In this document: positions 1-7,971 of the stretch, in pieces | Numbering within the stretch: position 1 is the first letter of the stretch | How the letters are laid out: each line of letters begins with the position of its first letter | DNA from: Achromobacter xylosoxidans | Lineage (GTDB): Bacteria; Pseudomonadota; Gammaproteobacteria; Burkholderiales; Burkholderiaceae_B | DNA: 64,000 bases | NCBI RefSeq assembly: GCF_001457475.1 | Contig: NZ_LN831029.1 | Location: 1,984,001-2,048,000 of the forward strand | Direction: 5' to 3' | Translations under genes and position numbers: made by a program | The notes under the pieces: generated by a model | Told to the model about the DNA's origin: nothing | What the model saw: the letters and a program-made list of their open reading frames with translations, nothing else | Database searches by the model: none

Positions 1-707
1 GCGATGCCGACCAGCGCAACCAGCGGCAGCAGCCACGCGGTGAGCGTGAGCCAGGAGCGTTGCAGCGTGTCCGCCAGCTGCGGCCGGCGATGTACCCCCA
101 CCAGGCTGACCGCCAGCACCAGCGGCATCACGCCCAGCGTGAAGCGGGTGGACTTGACGACATTGCCGACCGCGCCAATGCCGATCATGCCGAACATGGC
201 GCCCGCGGCCCAGAACAACAGCCAGACCGCCAGGGCCAGGCCGCCGGCCAGCGCCAGCTTGACGGTGTTGCGCCAGGCCGCGCGGAACACCGCGGGGTAG
301 TCCCAGCCCGGCCGGGATGGGTCCAGCGCCTGGATCAGGGGAAGCAGCATGAAACCGCTGGCGGCGGTGATCACGGTGGCGAGCGCGCGCGGGCCGTCGT
401 CGGAATAGCGCACGGGTTGCGAGCCCAGCAGCGGCATCAGGCCGTAGGCGTGCAGCGCGGGCAGCGCCAGGGCATAGGCCAGCAGCGCCAGCAGCCAGCG
501 CCTGCCAGAGCGCATGCCGGCCAGCATGGCGCCCGCCAGTGGCACCAGCCAGACCCACTGGATCGCGAACAGGGTGGCGAACGGGTTGTGCCATGGCCAC
601 ACGCGGTTCAGCAGCGCGGCATGCAGCGCCAACGCCAGCAGCGCGCCGAGCGCGCCGTGGACCAGGATGGTTCTTTCGGGAGCCGACAGGGGAGAGCGGG
701 TTGCCAT
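1..707 (-). CDS. DUF4153-type polytopic membrane protein (N-terminal part)
   Basis: Reading leftwards from the ATG at 707, the frame stays open to the window edge, so the C-terminus is missing. About 235 residues are visible. They form hydrophobic helices, for example around residues 16-35, 45-65 and a long one near 145-175, separated by short charged loops. This pattern and the WDYPAVFRAAWRN segment resemble DUF4153 membrane proteins, whose role is unknown. Its start lies only 4 nt after the stop of the repressor gene on the same strand, so the two could share a transcript although this gene looks chromosomal. The family call is by recollection of family style, not a search. Confidence 0.7.
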   Translation of the reverse strand, partial: MATRSPLSAPERTILVHGALGALLALALHAALLNRVWPWHNPFATLFAIQWVWLVPLAGAMLAGMRSGRRWLLALLAYALALPALHAYGLMPLLGSQPVRYSDDGPRALATVITAASGFMLLPLIQALDPSRPGWDYPAVFRAAWRNTVKLALAGGLALAVWLLFWAAGAMFGMIGIGAVGNVVKSTRFTLGVMPLVLAVSLVGVHRRPQLADTLQRSWLTLTAWLLPLVALVGI

Positions 708-711
708 GGGG

Positions 712-1473
712 TCAGAAGTCCTCGCTGCGCCAGACCTTCAGCACGCGGCCGAAGACCTCGAAATCCATGCCTTCGGTGATGTCCCAGGCGTCGTACTTGG
801 TGTTTTCGGACTTGGCCCGCACCACCAGCCCGGAGGCGGTGGGAATGCGCTGCAGCCGCTTGATGAAGCCTTCGCTGCCGACGCGGAAGAAGTAGATGGC
901 GTCGTATTCGACGGCCTGCACGCCGCGGTCGACGATCAGGGGATCGCCGGGATTGAACATGGGGCGCATGGAATCGCCAAAGCCCGTGACGATGCACAGG
1001 TTCTTCGAGGCGGAAAAGCCGCGGACGTTCTTCTGCAGCCATTCGGGGCTGACGTTCCAGCTCTGGATGACGCCCGGCTGGTCGCGCAGTTCCAGGCCGC
1101 TTCCCATCGCGCCGCCGGTATCGAACTGGGCGATGAGCACATTGCCGTGATCGGGCCGGCCCAGCCGCCCGTGGTTGAAGGAGACCAGCCGGCCCGGTGG
1201 CTCGTCGGCGATGACGTCGGGCGAGAGCTCGTGCCACAGGTCGGGGTGGGGAAGATCCATCCAGTGGGCGGGCTGGCCCAGGCCGGCGGAAATCCTGGCG
1301 GCCAGGGCATCGCCGACGCGGCGCGGGTTCTTGTCGCGCTTGCCCTGGAACCCCTGGAGGATCTGGTCGAGGTATTTGCGACTCACGCCCGCGCGTTCGG
1401 CCAGGCGGTCCACCCCCCCGGCCTGGAGCACGGCGTACTTGAGGTTGTTCAGTCGTATCGAGCGGATATCCAT
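712..1473 (-). CDS. S24-family phage-type repressor (HTH plus LexA-like peptidase domain)
   Basis: This 253-residue protein has an N-terminal helix-turn-helix (about residues 19-41, with GVSRKYLDQI as the recognition part). It also has a C-terminal S24 domain with the catalytic serine in GFGDSMRPMFNPGD (Ser168) and the general-base lysine in GFIKRLQRI (Lys205). Family knowledge: such repressors bind operators as dimers and, when RecA is activated by DNA damage, cleave themselves and release lytic genes. No clear Ala-Gly or Cys-Gly cleavage dipeptide is visible in the linker, so self-cleavage is inferred from the Ser-Lys pair only. It is divergent from the 85-residue gene at 1783, with operators between. 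No ribosome-binding site precedes the ATG, and the likely -10 (1481-1486) predicts a leaderless mRNA. Confidence 0.88.
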   Translation of the reverse strand: MDIRSIRLNNLKYAVLQAGGVDRLAERAGVSRKYLDQILQGFQGKRDKNPRRVGDALAARISAGLGQPAHWMDLPHPDLWHELSPDVIADEPPGRLVSFNHGRLGRPDHGNVLIAQFDTGGAMGSGLELRDQPGVIQSWNVSPEWLQKNVRGFSASKNLCIVTGFGDSMRPMFNPGDPLIVDRGVQAVEYDAIYFFRVGSEGFIKRLQRIPTASGLVVRAKSENTKYDAWDITEGMDFEVFGRVLKVWRSEDF

Positions 1474-1480
1474 GGTAGCG

Positions 1481-1498
1481 ATAGTAGCAATCCGCTAC
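1481..1498 (-). promoter_or_regulatory. Repressor promoter -10 overlapped by operator O1
   Basis: Operator-like 15-mer GTAGCAATCCGCTAC (1484-1498) matches the inferred consensus GTAGCGANTCGCTAC at all but two positions. On the minus strand TACTAT (1486-1481) fits a -10 box and ends 7 nt before the repressor ATG, so transcription would start at or next to the A of ATG. No convincing -35 was found. A further half-site GTAGCGA lies at 1475-1481. Confidence 0.55.
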
Positions 1499-1509
1499 CT
1501 GAAAGTACA

Positions 1510-1524
1510 GTAGCGATTCGCTGT
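1510..1524. promoter_or_regulatory. Operator O2 of the repressor
   Basis: GTAGCGATTCGCTGT matches the palindromic consensus GTAGCGANTCGCTAC except in the last two bases. Its centre is 26 bp from that of O1 and 25 bp from that of O3, the regular spacing expected for cooperative repressor dimers. The operator role is inferred from symmetry, repetition and position. Confidence 0.6.
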
Positions 1525-1552
1525 TGATTTTAAGGTAGCGAGTCGCTACCAT
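1524..1552 (+). promoter_or_regulatory. Rightward promoter with operator O3 between its boxes
   Basis: TTGATT (1524-1529) and TACCAT (1547-1552) are spaced by 17 bp. The perfect 17-bp palindrome GGTAGCGAGTCGCTACC (1534-1550) fills the space between them. Bound repressor there would block the promoter directed at the 85-residue gene and perhaps the tail operon. The boxes are moderate matches to the sigma-70 consensus; the palindrome is exact. Confidence 0.6.
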
Positions 1553-1671
1553 GATTCCAATCCCGAAGATAGTCGGGGCGACCGCAGCCATGCCCGGCCG
1601 CCGGTGGCCCTGCCGGGACCCACCCCGCCGACCGTGGCGCACGAAGGGGCACCGGCCAATGTGCCCTTGAA

Positions 1672-1689
1672 TCGCTACCGGAGTAGCGA
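1672..1689. promoter_or_regulatory. Fourth operator-like inverted repeat
   Basis: TCGCTAC and GTAGCGA, the two halves of the operator consensus, occur here in everted order around CGGA (1672-1689), forming a perfect 18-bp palindrome about 130 bp downstream of O3. It may be an auxiliary operator, or a hairpin in the leader of the 85-residue gene. Confidence 0.4.
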
Positions 1690-1782
1690 CCGCCACGGGC
1701 GGACAAACCGGGATGACGACGAATCGAAGGCTTGGAACAAGGAAAAAAGCATGGATAAGCATCTTGTCCGGGAGGCATCCCG

Positions 1783-2040
1783 ATGAAATATGCAAGCGAA
1801 GTCCTGGATCTCATGGCGGCGGCGCCGGGGCGTCCCTGGCGCATGGCGGAACTGGTGCGCGGCGCATCCGGCGCGCGCGAGCTGACGCGGCGCGAACGCA
1901 ACGCGATGCGACAGGCCATCCTGCGCGTACTCGAAACGCTGCGCGAGGGCGGCCAGGTGGCGCGCATCGAGCATGCCCGCAACTCGCTCAGCTACGTCTG
2001 GAGCGAAGTGCGACACAATGGGGATTGCCAGCGCGCCTGA
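1783..2040 (+). CDS. Small putative regulatory protein of the tailocin cluster
   Basis: An 85-residue basic protein whose ATG is preceded by GGGAGG (1770-1775) at good spacing. It is rich in alternating charged and hydrophobic residues, with helical segments around residues 3-13, 19-30, 35-60 and 62-75. This would suit a small winged-helix or helix-turn-helix DNA-binding protein, but no family is recognised. It is the only gene between the operator region and the tail operon, and three terminator-like hairpins follow it. A role as activator or antiterminator for the tail genes is a reasonable guess from position alone. Confidence 0.7.
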   Translation: MKYASEVLDLMAAAPGRPWRMAELVRGASGARELTRRERNAMRQAILRVLETLREGGQVARIEHARNSLSYVWSEVRHNGDCQRA

Positions 2041-2092
2041 TGCCGCGAGACAATGCATCCATGTCGTCGCGCTGCGCACCGACGACGAACCG

Positions 2093-2122
2093 AAAAAGGC
2101 CCGCCACCAGCGGGCCTTTTTT
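2093..2122 (+). terminator. Intrinsic terminator T1
   Basis: The 7-bp GC stem GGCCCGC/GCGGGCC with a 5-nt loop is preceded by five A and followed by six T. It lies 52 nt after the stop of the 85-residue gene and before the structural operon. Confidence 0.85.
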
Positions 2123-2214
2123 ATGAGAGGGTACGTGTGCCCGGGCGGTGCGTCCCAAGGCGGATGCATCACCTGCCCGTTCCCCCCTCGCGCTCTTTGC
2201 AGTTCCCCACGACA

Positions 2215-2237
2215 GGCTCGCCACAGGCGGGCCTTTT
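2215..2237 (+). terminator. Terminator-like hairpin T2
   Basis: GGCTCGCC/GGCGGGCC pair (one G-U) around a 3-nt loop, followed by TTTT. It is the second of three hairpins in the otherwise gene-free stretch 2041-2532. Apart from the hairpins nothing convincing was seen in that stretch, and no clear promoter for the tail operon. Confidence 0.5.
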
Positions 2238-2245
2238 CTATTTGC

Positions 2246-2278
2246 ACGCCCCGCGTTCTCGAACAGAGCGCGGGGCGT
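2246..2278 (+). terminator. Terminator-like hairpin T3
   Basis: A 10-bp perfect stem ACGCCCCGCG/CGCGGGGCGT with a 13-nt loop, followed by a short T-rich tail (TTCGTTT). Together with T1 and T2 it would insulate the tail operon from transcription starting at the operator region unless an antiterminator acts. Confidence 0.5.
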
Positions 2279-2532
2279 TTCGTTTGGGCCGTCCAGCGGC
2301 CTGCCGCCTCGCCTTTCCTGCAATGACCGGGCCTTTCTCCCGCCCGCGGTGACCCGGAACGGCTCGAGGCGGCAGCCCGGTGGGCGACAGCCGGAATCCG
2401 CCGCAACCCGGCCGCACGCATCACGCAACGCGGCATCGCGCCGATGGCGCGGCAAAGTCGGCGATCCGCCTCCAGGCAACTGGATTCCCCCGATCCGCCC
2501 TCGGGCACTTCAACACGACAAAGGAGCTACGC

Positions 2533-3126
2533 ATGGCGAACAGTTCGGCCACCGGCGGCTACCTGGCGCCGATCGCCATTTCTCCGCCCCTGGAGGATGC
2601 CGAACTCGAGGCGCTGTTCCTGGGGTTCATCGCCGGCGTGTCCGGCTTGCCCCCGAACATGGTTCGTACGCACTGGCCCGCGGCCGGTGTGGAACCGCCC
2701 GCGCAAAGCGATACCTGGTGCCTGATGGACATCCGGGCGCAAACCGCGGACGCCGGCCCGGTCGTCGCTCACGACCCGGCCGGGGAAGGATCTGATTCAT
2801 ACGTCCGGCACGAAGACATCGAGGTGCTTTGCTCGATGTTCGGCCCGAACGCGTTGCGCCACGCGGCCTTGCTGCGCGATGGCGCCGCCGTGCCGCAGAA
2901 CCGCGAACCCCTGCTCGCGCAGGGCATGGCGGTCGGCGGCGCGGGGCCGATCCTGGCCCGGCACGAGCTCGTGAATCAGCAGTGGATACGGCAGTTCGAC
3001 ATGACCTTGCATTTCAAGCGCCGGGTCACGCGCATCTATCCGGTCCTGAATCTCCTGTCGGCGCAGGTCACGACGCATGCCGCGTCGCTGTCGCCGACGG
3101 ATCACATCAACCACCTTGCAGATTAA
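2533..3126 (+). CDS. Phage neck/tail-terminator-like protein
   Basis: A 197-residue protein whose ATG has AAGGAG (2521-2526) in front, which decides this start. It is first in the tail operon and directly precedes the sheath gene. That is the place of the tail-terminator/neck protein in Bcep781- and AP22-like contractile phages. The C-terminal half ([19 protein letters not shown]...) has the beta-strand style of LIC_12616/gp12-like neck terminators. Such proteins cap the head-proximal end of the tail tube; a tailocin would still need this to stop tail growth. The assignment combines position and weak family resemblance. Confidence 0.55.
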   Translation: MANSSATGGYLAPIAISPPLEDAELEALFLGFIAGVSGLPPNMVRTHWPAAGVEPPAQSDTWCLMDIRAQTADAGPVVAHDPAGEGSDSYVRHEDIEVLCSMFGPNALRHAALLRDGAAVPQNREPLLAQGMAVGGAGPILARHELVNQQWIRQFDMTLHFKRRVTRIYPVLNLLSAQVTTHAASLSPTDHINHLAD

Positions 3127-3136
3127 GGGATCTACC

Positions 3137-4612
3137 ATGGCTAATGGATTGCCGGTATCACGCCTGATCAACGTCACGATCAACATGTCGCCGCTCGCGG
3201 CGCAGGGCGCGAGCCTGAACACCGCGCTGCTGCTGGGCGCCTCCGCCGTCATTGACACCGGCGAGCGCATGCGCTCCTATGGCGGCATCGACGCCGTCGC
3301 CGCCGACTTCGGCACCGCCGCGCCCGAATATCGCGCGGCCCTGCTGTATTTCCAGCAGACGCCCCAGCCCTCGCAGTTGTACATCGGCCGCTGGGCCAAG
3401 GGCGCGACCTCGGCCACGCTGCGCGGCGCGGTGTTGTCGGCCGCCGAGAAGCAGGTGTCGGCCTGGACCGCGGTGACCGCGGGCGCCTTCACGCTGTCGG
3501 TCGACGGCACCGCCAAGACGGTCAACGGCCTGGATTTCTCCGGCGCCACCAACCTGAACGGGGTCGCGTCGATCATCTCGACGGCACTGGCCTCCGCTTC
3601 CGTCACCTGGAACGGCTCGCAGTTCGTGGTGACTTCGAACACCTCCGGCGCGACCTCGACGCTGGGCTACGCCACGGCCGCGGGCACCGGCACCGACATC
3701 GCATCGATGCTGGGCCTGACCGCGGGCCAGGCCTCGACGCCCGTCGCCGGCATCGTCGCCGAAAAGCCGGTGGACGCCGTGTCGCTGTTCCTGGACCGCT
3801 TCGCCAACAAGTTCCTGGGCCTCGCGTTCGCCGATGCCGACATCACCGACGCGCAGCACCTGGCCGTGGCCGGCCTGATCGAGGCCGACCAGCGCCACCT
3901 GTACGGTGTGTCGACCCAGGCGCCGCAGGTGCTGGACCCGACCAACCACGAGGACATCGCCAGCCAGCTGAAGGCGCTGAAATACAAGTACTCGATCGTG
4001 CAGTTCTCCAGCGCCAGCCCGTATGCGGTCGCTTCGCTGCTGGGCCGCATGCTGACGGTGAACTTCAACGCCAACAACACCACCATCACGCTGATGTACA
4101 AGCAGGAGCCCGGCATCGTCGCCGAGACCCTGACCAGCAGCCAGGCCGACACGCTGGCGGCCAAGAACTGCAACGTGTTCGTCAACTACGACAACGACAC
4201 GGCCATCATCCAGTACGGCGTGACGCCCAGCGGCATCTTCATCGACTCGGTCTACAACGCGATCTGGTTCCGCAACCGCGTCCAGACCGATGTCTACAAC
4301 CTGCTGTACACCAGCCCCACCAAGGTGCCGCAGACCGACGCCGGCAACCAGCTGATCGCCTCGGTGATCGAGGCCGCGTGCGAGGCCGCCGTCAACAACG
4401 GCTACCTGGCGCCGGGTGTGTGGAACTCGGCCGGCTTCGGCGCCCTCAAGCAAGGCGACACGCTGGCCAAGGGCTACTACGTCTACGCGCCGGCGATCGC
4501 CACCCAGTCGCAGGCCGACCGCGAAGCGCGCAAGGCCGTTCCGTTCCAGGTCGCCGCCAAGGAAGCCGGCGCCATCCACACCGTCGACGTTCTGGTCACG
4601 GTCAACCGCTAA
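3137..4612 (+). CDS. Contractile tail sheath protein (DUF3383 type)
   Basis: A 491-residue protein starting at the ATG at 3137, just after a weak purine-rich site. The N-terminus ([19 protein letters not shown]), the central [14 protein letters not shown] and FVVTSNTSG segments and the C-terminus ending in VDVLVTVNR fit the DUF3383 sheath family of small contractile phages. The sheath surrounds the tube and contracts to drive it through the target envelope. It is full length and intact. The gene for the tube follows 13 nt later, as is usual. The sheath is what makes this an R-type rather than an F-type particle. Confidence 0.9.
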   Translation: MANGLPVSRLINVTINMSPLAAQGASLNTALLLGASAVIDTGERMRSYGGIDAVAADFGTAAPEYRAALLYFQQTPQPSQLYIGRWAKGATSATLRGAVLSAAEKQVSAWTAVTAGAFTLSVDGTAKTVNGLDFSGATNLNGVASIISTALASASVTWNGSQFVVTSNTSGATSTLGYATAAGTGTDIASMLGLTAGQASTPVAGIVAEKPVDAVSLFLDRFANKFLGLAFADADITDAQHLAVAGLIEADQRHLYGVSTQAPQVLDPTNHEDIASQLKALKYKYSIVQFSSASPYAVASLLGRMLTVNFNANNTTITLMYKQEPGIVAETLTSSQADTLAAKNCNVFVNYDNDTAIIQYGVTPSGIFIDSVYNAIWFRNRVQTDVYNLLYTSPTKVPQTDAGNQLIASVIEAACEAAVNNGYLAPGVWNSAGFGALKQGDTLAKGYYVYAPAIATQSQADREARKAVPFQVAAKEAGAIHTVDVLVTVNR

Positions 4613-4625
4613 ACAGGAGTAGCAG

Positions 4626-5066
4626 ATGTCTACCTATTCGTTCGCTGATATCAGCGCCAGTCTCGTGGGCCCGGGCGGGGCGATTTCGCTGGGTTCCGGC
4701 TCCGGCGTGGCCGATGAAGGCATCGCCATCGCCGCCAAGGGCGAGAAAAGCGCCATGACGGTGGGCGCCGATGGCGAGGTCATGCACACGCTGCGTGCCG
4801 ACAAGAGCGGCACCGTGACGCTGAGCTACCTGAAGACCTCGCCCGTCAACGCCCAGCTGCAGGCCCTGTACGACGCCCAGTCGCTGGACAGCCGCCTGTG
4901 GGGCAAGAACCTGATCACCATCACCAATCCGGCCACCGGCGACGTGACGGCGTGCCGCTCGTGCGCCTTCAGCAAGAAGCCCGACCTGACCTACAAGAAG
5001 GACGGCGACGTGGTGAAGTGGACCTTCGACGCCGCGAAGATCGACACGATCCTGGGAACCTACTAA
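4626..5066 (+). CDS. Tail tube protein (DUF3277 type)
   Basis: A 146-residue protein with an AGGAG site (4615-4619) before its ATG. Its beta-rich sequence (DISASLVGPGGAISLG near the start, then repeated TV/TL strands) matches the DUF3277 family, which forms the inner tube of sheathed tails. It sits between the sheath gene and the tail-assembly chaperone, the conserved order in contractile tail modules. Hexameric rings of it would stack along the tape measure to form the rigid spike-tipped tube. Confidence 0.85.
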   Translation: MSTYSFADISASLVGPGGAISLGSGSGVADEGIAIAAKGEKSAMTVGADGEVMHTLRADKSGTVTLSYLKTSPVNAQLQALYDAQSLDSRLWGKNLITITNPATGDVTACRSCAFSKKPDLTYKKDGDVVKWTFDAAKIDTILGTY

Positions 5067-5069
5067 GCC

Positions 5070-5519
5070 ATGGCACAGGAACTCGATCTGAACGGCCACC
5101 GGTACTCCATCGGGAAACTGAGCGCCAAGCAACAGTTCCATGTGTCGCGCCGCATCGCTCCGATCGTTCCTACGCTGATCCCCGTGTTCGTCCGCCTCGC
5201 GGCGGGCGGGCGCGGGATCACCGAGGATCCGGGCGGCATGGCCGACGTGCTGCAACCGCTGGCCGATGGCCTGGCGGCGATGAAGGACGAGGACGCCGAC
5301 TACGTGCTGGACACCTGCATGCAGGCGGTCCAGCGCCGGCAGGAACATGGCTGGACCGCCATCTGGTCGGCCGGCCAGCGCGTGCCGATGTTCCAGGACA
5401 TCGACCTGTCGGTCATGTTGCCGCTGGCGCTGCGCGTCATCGTCGGGAGCCTCGGGCCTTTTATACAAGGGCTGCTTACCAGCCAGACCGGCAGCCCCGA
5501 GGCGACACAGGCTGGCTGA
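5070..5519 (+). CDS. Tail assembly chaperone, short form
   Basis: A 149-residue protein starting 3 nt after the tube gene. It is mostly helical and lies between tube and tape-measure genes, where tail-assembly chaperones are found. In many phages this gene is read in two ways: to its own stop, and through a -1 frameshift into a downstream extension that binds the tape measure. A second coding stretch in the -1 frame follows here up to 5704 with no start codon of its own (see the next entry), supporting this role. The sequence itself was not matched to a named family with certainty. Confidence 0.75.
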   Translation: MAQELDLNGHRYSIGKLSAKQQFHVSRRIAPIVPTLIPVFVRLAAGGRGITEDPGGMADVLQPLADGLAAMKDEDADYVLDTCMQAVQRRQEHGWTAIWSAGQRVPMFQDIDLSVMLPLALRVIVGSLGPFIQGLLTSQTGSPEATQAG

Positions 5520-5704
5520 AGAGCCTGCCCGGTGGCGAGGATTGGCTGCTGGCGCCGGTCCTCGAGGGACTCTGCAAATACGAGTCCCTCAAGGACGGCA
5601 CCCTGGACCTGGCCGACATCGCGCTCCTGAACGACGCGCTGTCGGTCCGGGCAGACAACAAGGCGGAAGCGTACCGCCGCCACATGGCGGAAAAAAATGG
5701 CTAA
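5070..5704 (+). CDS. Tail assembly chaperone, predicted -1 frameshift product
   Basis: From about 5462 the -1 frame (relative to the short form) continues with protein-like sequence (DTGWLKSLPGGEDWLLAPVL and on to RRHMAEKNG) until TAA at 5702-5704, overlapping the tape-measure start. No ATG, GTG or RBS opens this frame after 5519, so translation most likely enters by -1 slippage. Candidate slip points in the zero frame are CCT-TTT-ATA (5457-5465, with T before TTT) and AGC-CCC-GAG (5493-5501, with C before CCC); neither is a classical X-XXY-YYZ heptamer. The fused product would be about 211 residues. This mirrors the lambda G/GT arrangement, where the longer form recruits the tape measure. 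Confidence 0.6.
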
Positions 5705-7370
5705 CACAATTCTGTCCATCGACCTGTCGGGGTTGATGGGCCCATTCAAGATCGACAAGGACGACCTGAAGGACCTCAAGCAGGCAATCGGCGACTCGCG
5801 CAAGCAGAGCCTGGCCGACGCGCTCGCGGTGTTCGCGGGGCGGGCCAAGAGTGTCGTCGACTTTGCCGAAAACAAGATTGCCCAGTTCGAGCAAGGCTAT
5901 TTCGCCGCCCGGCTGGGCGGCACCTCGGGCAGGGACATGCGGGCGCTGGAGACGGTCGCGCAGGACTTCGGCGTTTCCGTCGAAGCGATGCGCAACAGTA
6001 CCCAAGCCTTGCATCGCAATGTGCGCGATGACCCCAGGGTTGCCGCGCTGCTGGAACAGCTGCATATCTCGCCGAGCGATGGCGCGGGTGGCCAGCGCAA
6101 CACCGCCGACCTGGTGCTGGAACTGAGCGATGCGCTCAAGCGCATGGACCCCGGCCAGGCCGGGGAGACGGGCAGGAAACTGGTGGTGGATGCCGGCCTC
6201 GTGGAGGCCCTGCGCGATCCAGCGTTCGGGCAGCGCCTGTCGGTGCAGCGTGACGCCGAAGAAGGCAGCAGGATCGAGGCGGCCGGCGAGCGCGCCCATC
6301 AGCTGATGGCCACCATCCGCGCCTTGAGCGGCTCCGTCGACGCGATGTTCGCGCAGGCGCTGCTGACGATGGGCCCGCAATTGCAGCAGACGCTCGACGG
6401 CATTTCGGCCTGGTTCAAGGAGAACGGGCAGACCGCCGGCAAGCGGCTGGGCGAAGTCGGCAATTTCGTGTTGTCGATCATGTCGTTGCTGGGGCCGGTG
6501 GTCAGCCTGATCACCTGGCTCGACGGCGTGACGGGGGGGCTGAGTTCGCAGCTCCTGTTGCTGGTCGGCGGATTCCTGATGCTGGGCGGCGGTGGCGTCG
6601 TGGGAGCGCTGGCAGGCCTGGTCTCGCGACTGGGTGGCATGCGGTCGCTCATCGGCGGGCTGGGCTCCCAGCTGGCGTCGTTGCCAGGACGGATCGGCGG
6701 TTTCGTGAGCCGGGCCTGGACGGTGACCAGCAATTTCGTGGCTGGCGTGTTCGGCAGGATGACGTCGATGGGCCGCACCGCCGTGACCCAGATGGGCAAT
6801 ATGGCCGGCGCGGTCTGGTCCTGGATGGGCAATATGGCCGCGCGCGGCGGCGCGCTGGTGGTCGATGGCGTCAAGGCCGCGGGCCAGACCGCGTTGCAGT
6901 GGGGCAGATCGCTGTGGGAAGCCGCGGGCTCGTGGATCGGCCGCATCGCCGACGGCGCCAAGGCGGTGGTGCGCAGCGTGGCCAGCAGCCCCGCGGCCGT
7001 GGGCGCGGGACTGCTGTTGTACCCCAGGACCCTGGGCGACGGGACGTTGAAATCGCTGGAGGGGATGCCAGGCTTTCCGGCCGGACAGCCCGGCCCGGGC
7101 CTGAACCTGCCCGGGGGCGGCATCCGGCCCGAGCACATGGACGGCGCCCAGGTCGAGCCGTGGCGCGATTACCGCTCCGGCTTCGCCACGGGCGAAACGG
7201 CGGCCAGCGTGCTGGCCGCGCCCGCGCCCGCATCGGTTTCCATCAACGCCACCACGAATATCCACGTCAATGGGACGAACGATCCCCATGCGACCGGAGA
7301 AGCCGTGGCCAATCAACAGAGCCGGGTCAATGCCGACCTGACGCGCAACCTGCAGGGATCCTATGGCTGA
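5697..7370 (+). CDS. Tail tape measure protein
   Basis: A 557-residue protein overlapping the frameshifted chaperone end. The N-terminal 220 residues are helical and charged. The middle holds several hydrophobic stretches (about residues 255-310) typical of tape measures, and the C-terminus is Ala/Pro/Gly-rich. Tape measures fix tail length at roughly 1.5 angstrom per residue, so 557 residues would give a tail tube of about 80 nm; this is a family rule of thumb and not a measurement. No lytic domain is seen. Intact, with the baseplate gene starting inside its last codons. Confidence 0.85.
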   Translation: MANTILSIDLSGLMGPFKIDKDDLKDLKQAIGDSRKQSLADALAVFAGRAKSVVDFAENKIAQFEQGYFAARLGGTSGRDMRALETVAQDFGVSVEAMRNSTQALHRNVRDDPRVAALLEQLHISPSDGAGGQRNTADLVLELSDALKRMDPGQAGETGRKLVVDAGLVEALRDPAFGQRLSVQRDAEEGSRIEAAGERAHQLMATIRALSGSVDAMFAQALLTMGPQLQQTLDGISAWFKENGQTAGKRLGEVGNFVLSIMSLLGPVVSLITWLDGVTGGLSSQLLLLVGGFLMLGGGGVVGALAGLVSRLGGMRSLIGGLGSQLASLPGRIGGFVSRAWTVTSNFVAGVFGRMTSMGRTAVTQMGNMAGAVWSWMGNMAARGGALVVDGVKAAGQTALQWGRSLWEAAGSWIGRIADGAKAVVRSVASSPAAVGAGLLLYPRTLGDGTLKSLEGMPGFPAGQPGPGLNLPGGGIRPEHMDGAQVEPWRDYRSGFATGETAASVLAAPAPASVSINATTNIHVNGTNDPHATGEAVANQQSRVNADLTRNLQGSYG

Positions 7371-7962
7371 CTTGAACATCGCGGGCGCCGACATGGTCGG
7401 CCTGCTGTCGAAGAAAATCGGCGACATCGTGGTGGAGGCGACGCTCAGCGAGTCGCATGAGGACACGCTCAAGATCACCAGCCACCCGGTGGAGTCGGGC
7501 CCCTATGGCAAATCGGCGATCAGCGACCATGCCTTCAAGCAGCCGCTGACGCTGACCTTGAAGTGCGCGTGGAGCAACGCCTCGTATGAGGCGCTGGCCG
7601 GCGCGCGGGCCAAGGACGTGGCCAATGGCAAGGCCGCGGCCGACGACTACGCGACCGCCATCTACTCGCAGCTGCTCAGCCTGCAGGAATCGCGCGAGCC
7701 GGTGACCGTGGTCACCAGCCGGCGGCGCTACAGCGACATGTTGATCGAGAAGCTCTCGGTCGAGACCAACAAAGACAGCTTCGGCGCCGTGTTCGCGACG
7801 GTGACGCTGCGCGAAGTGGTGGTGGTACAGACGCGCAGCACCTCGCTGCCCCCGTACGCGGGCCAGAAGGAAAAAGAGAAGACCGCGGACAAGCAGAACC
7901 TGGGCGTGAAGACGCCCCGGCCCGTGGCGGCGCCCAACGGCGGGTCGCTGCACTGGAACTAG
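7363..7962 (+). CDS. Dit-like baseplate/distal tail protein
   Basis: A 199-residue protein overlapping the tape-measure end by 8 nt, which implies translational coupling. It contains SESHEDTLKITSHPVESG near residues 27-44 and a DMLIEKLSVETNKDS segment, the style of the Dit-like N-terminal domain found after tape measures in Bcep-type phages. The last 45 residues are a Lys/Pro-rich tail. Dit-like proteins join the tail tube to the baseplate hub. Assignment by position and motif style. Confidence 0.7.
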   Translation: MADLNIAGADMVGLLSKKIGDIVVEATLSESHEDTLKITSHPVESGPYGKSAISDHAFKQPLTLTLKCAWSNASYEALAGARAKDVANGKAAADDYATAIYSQLLSLQESREPVTVVTSRRRYSDMLIEKLSVETNKDSFGAVFATVTLREVVVVQTRSTSLPPYAGQKEKEKTADKQNLGVKTPRPVAAPNGGSLHWN

Positions 7963-7971
7963 GAGATACGC

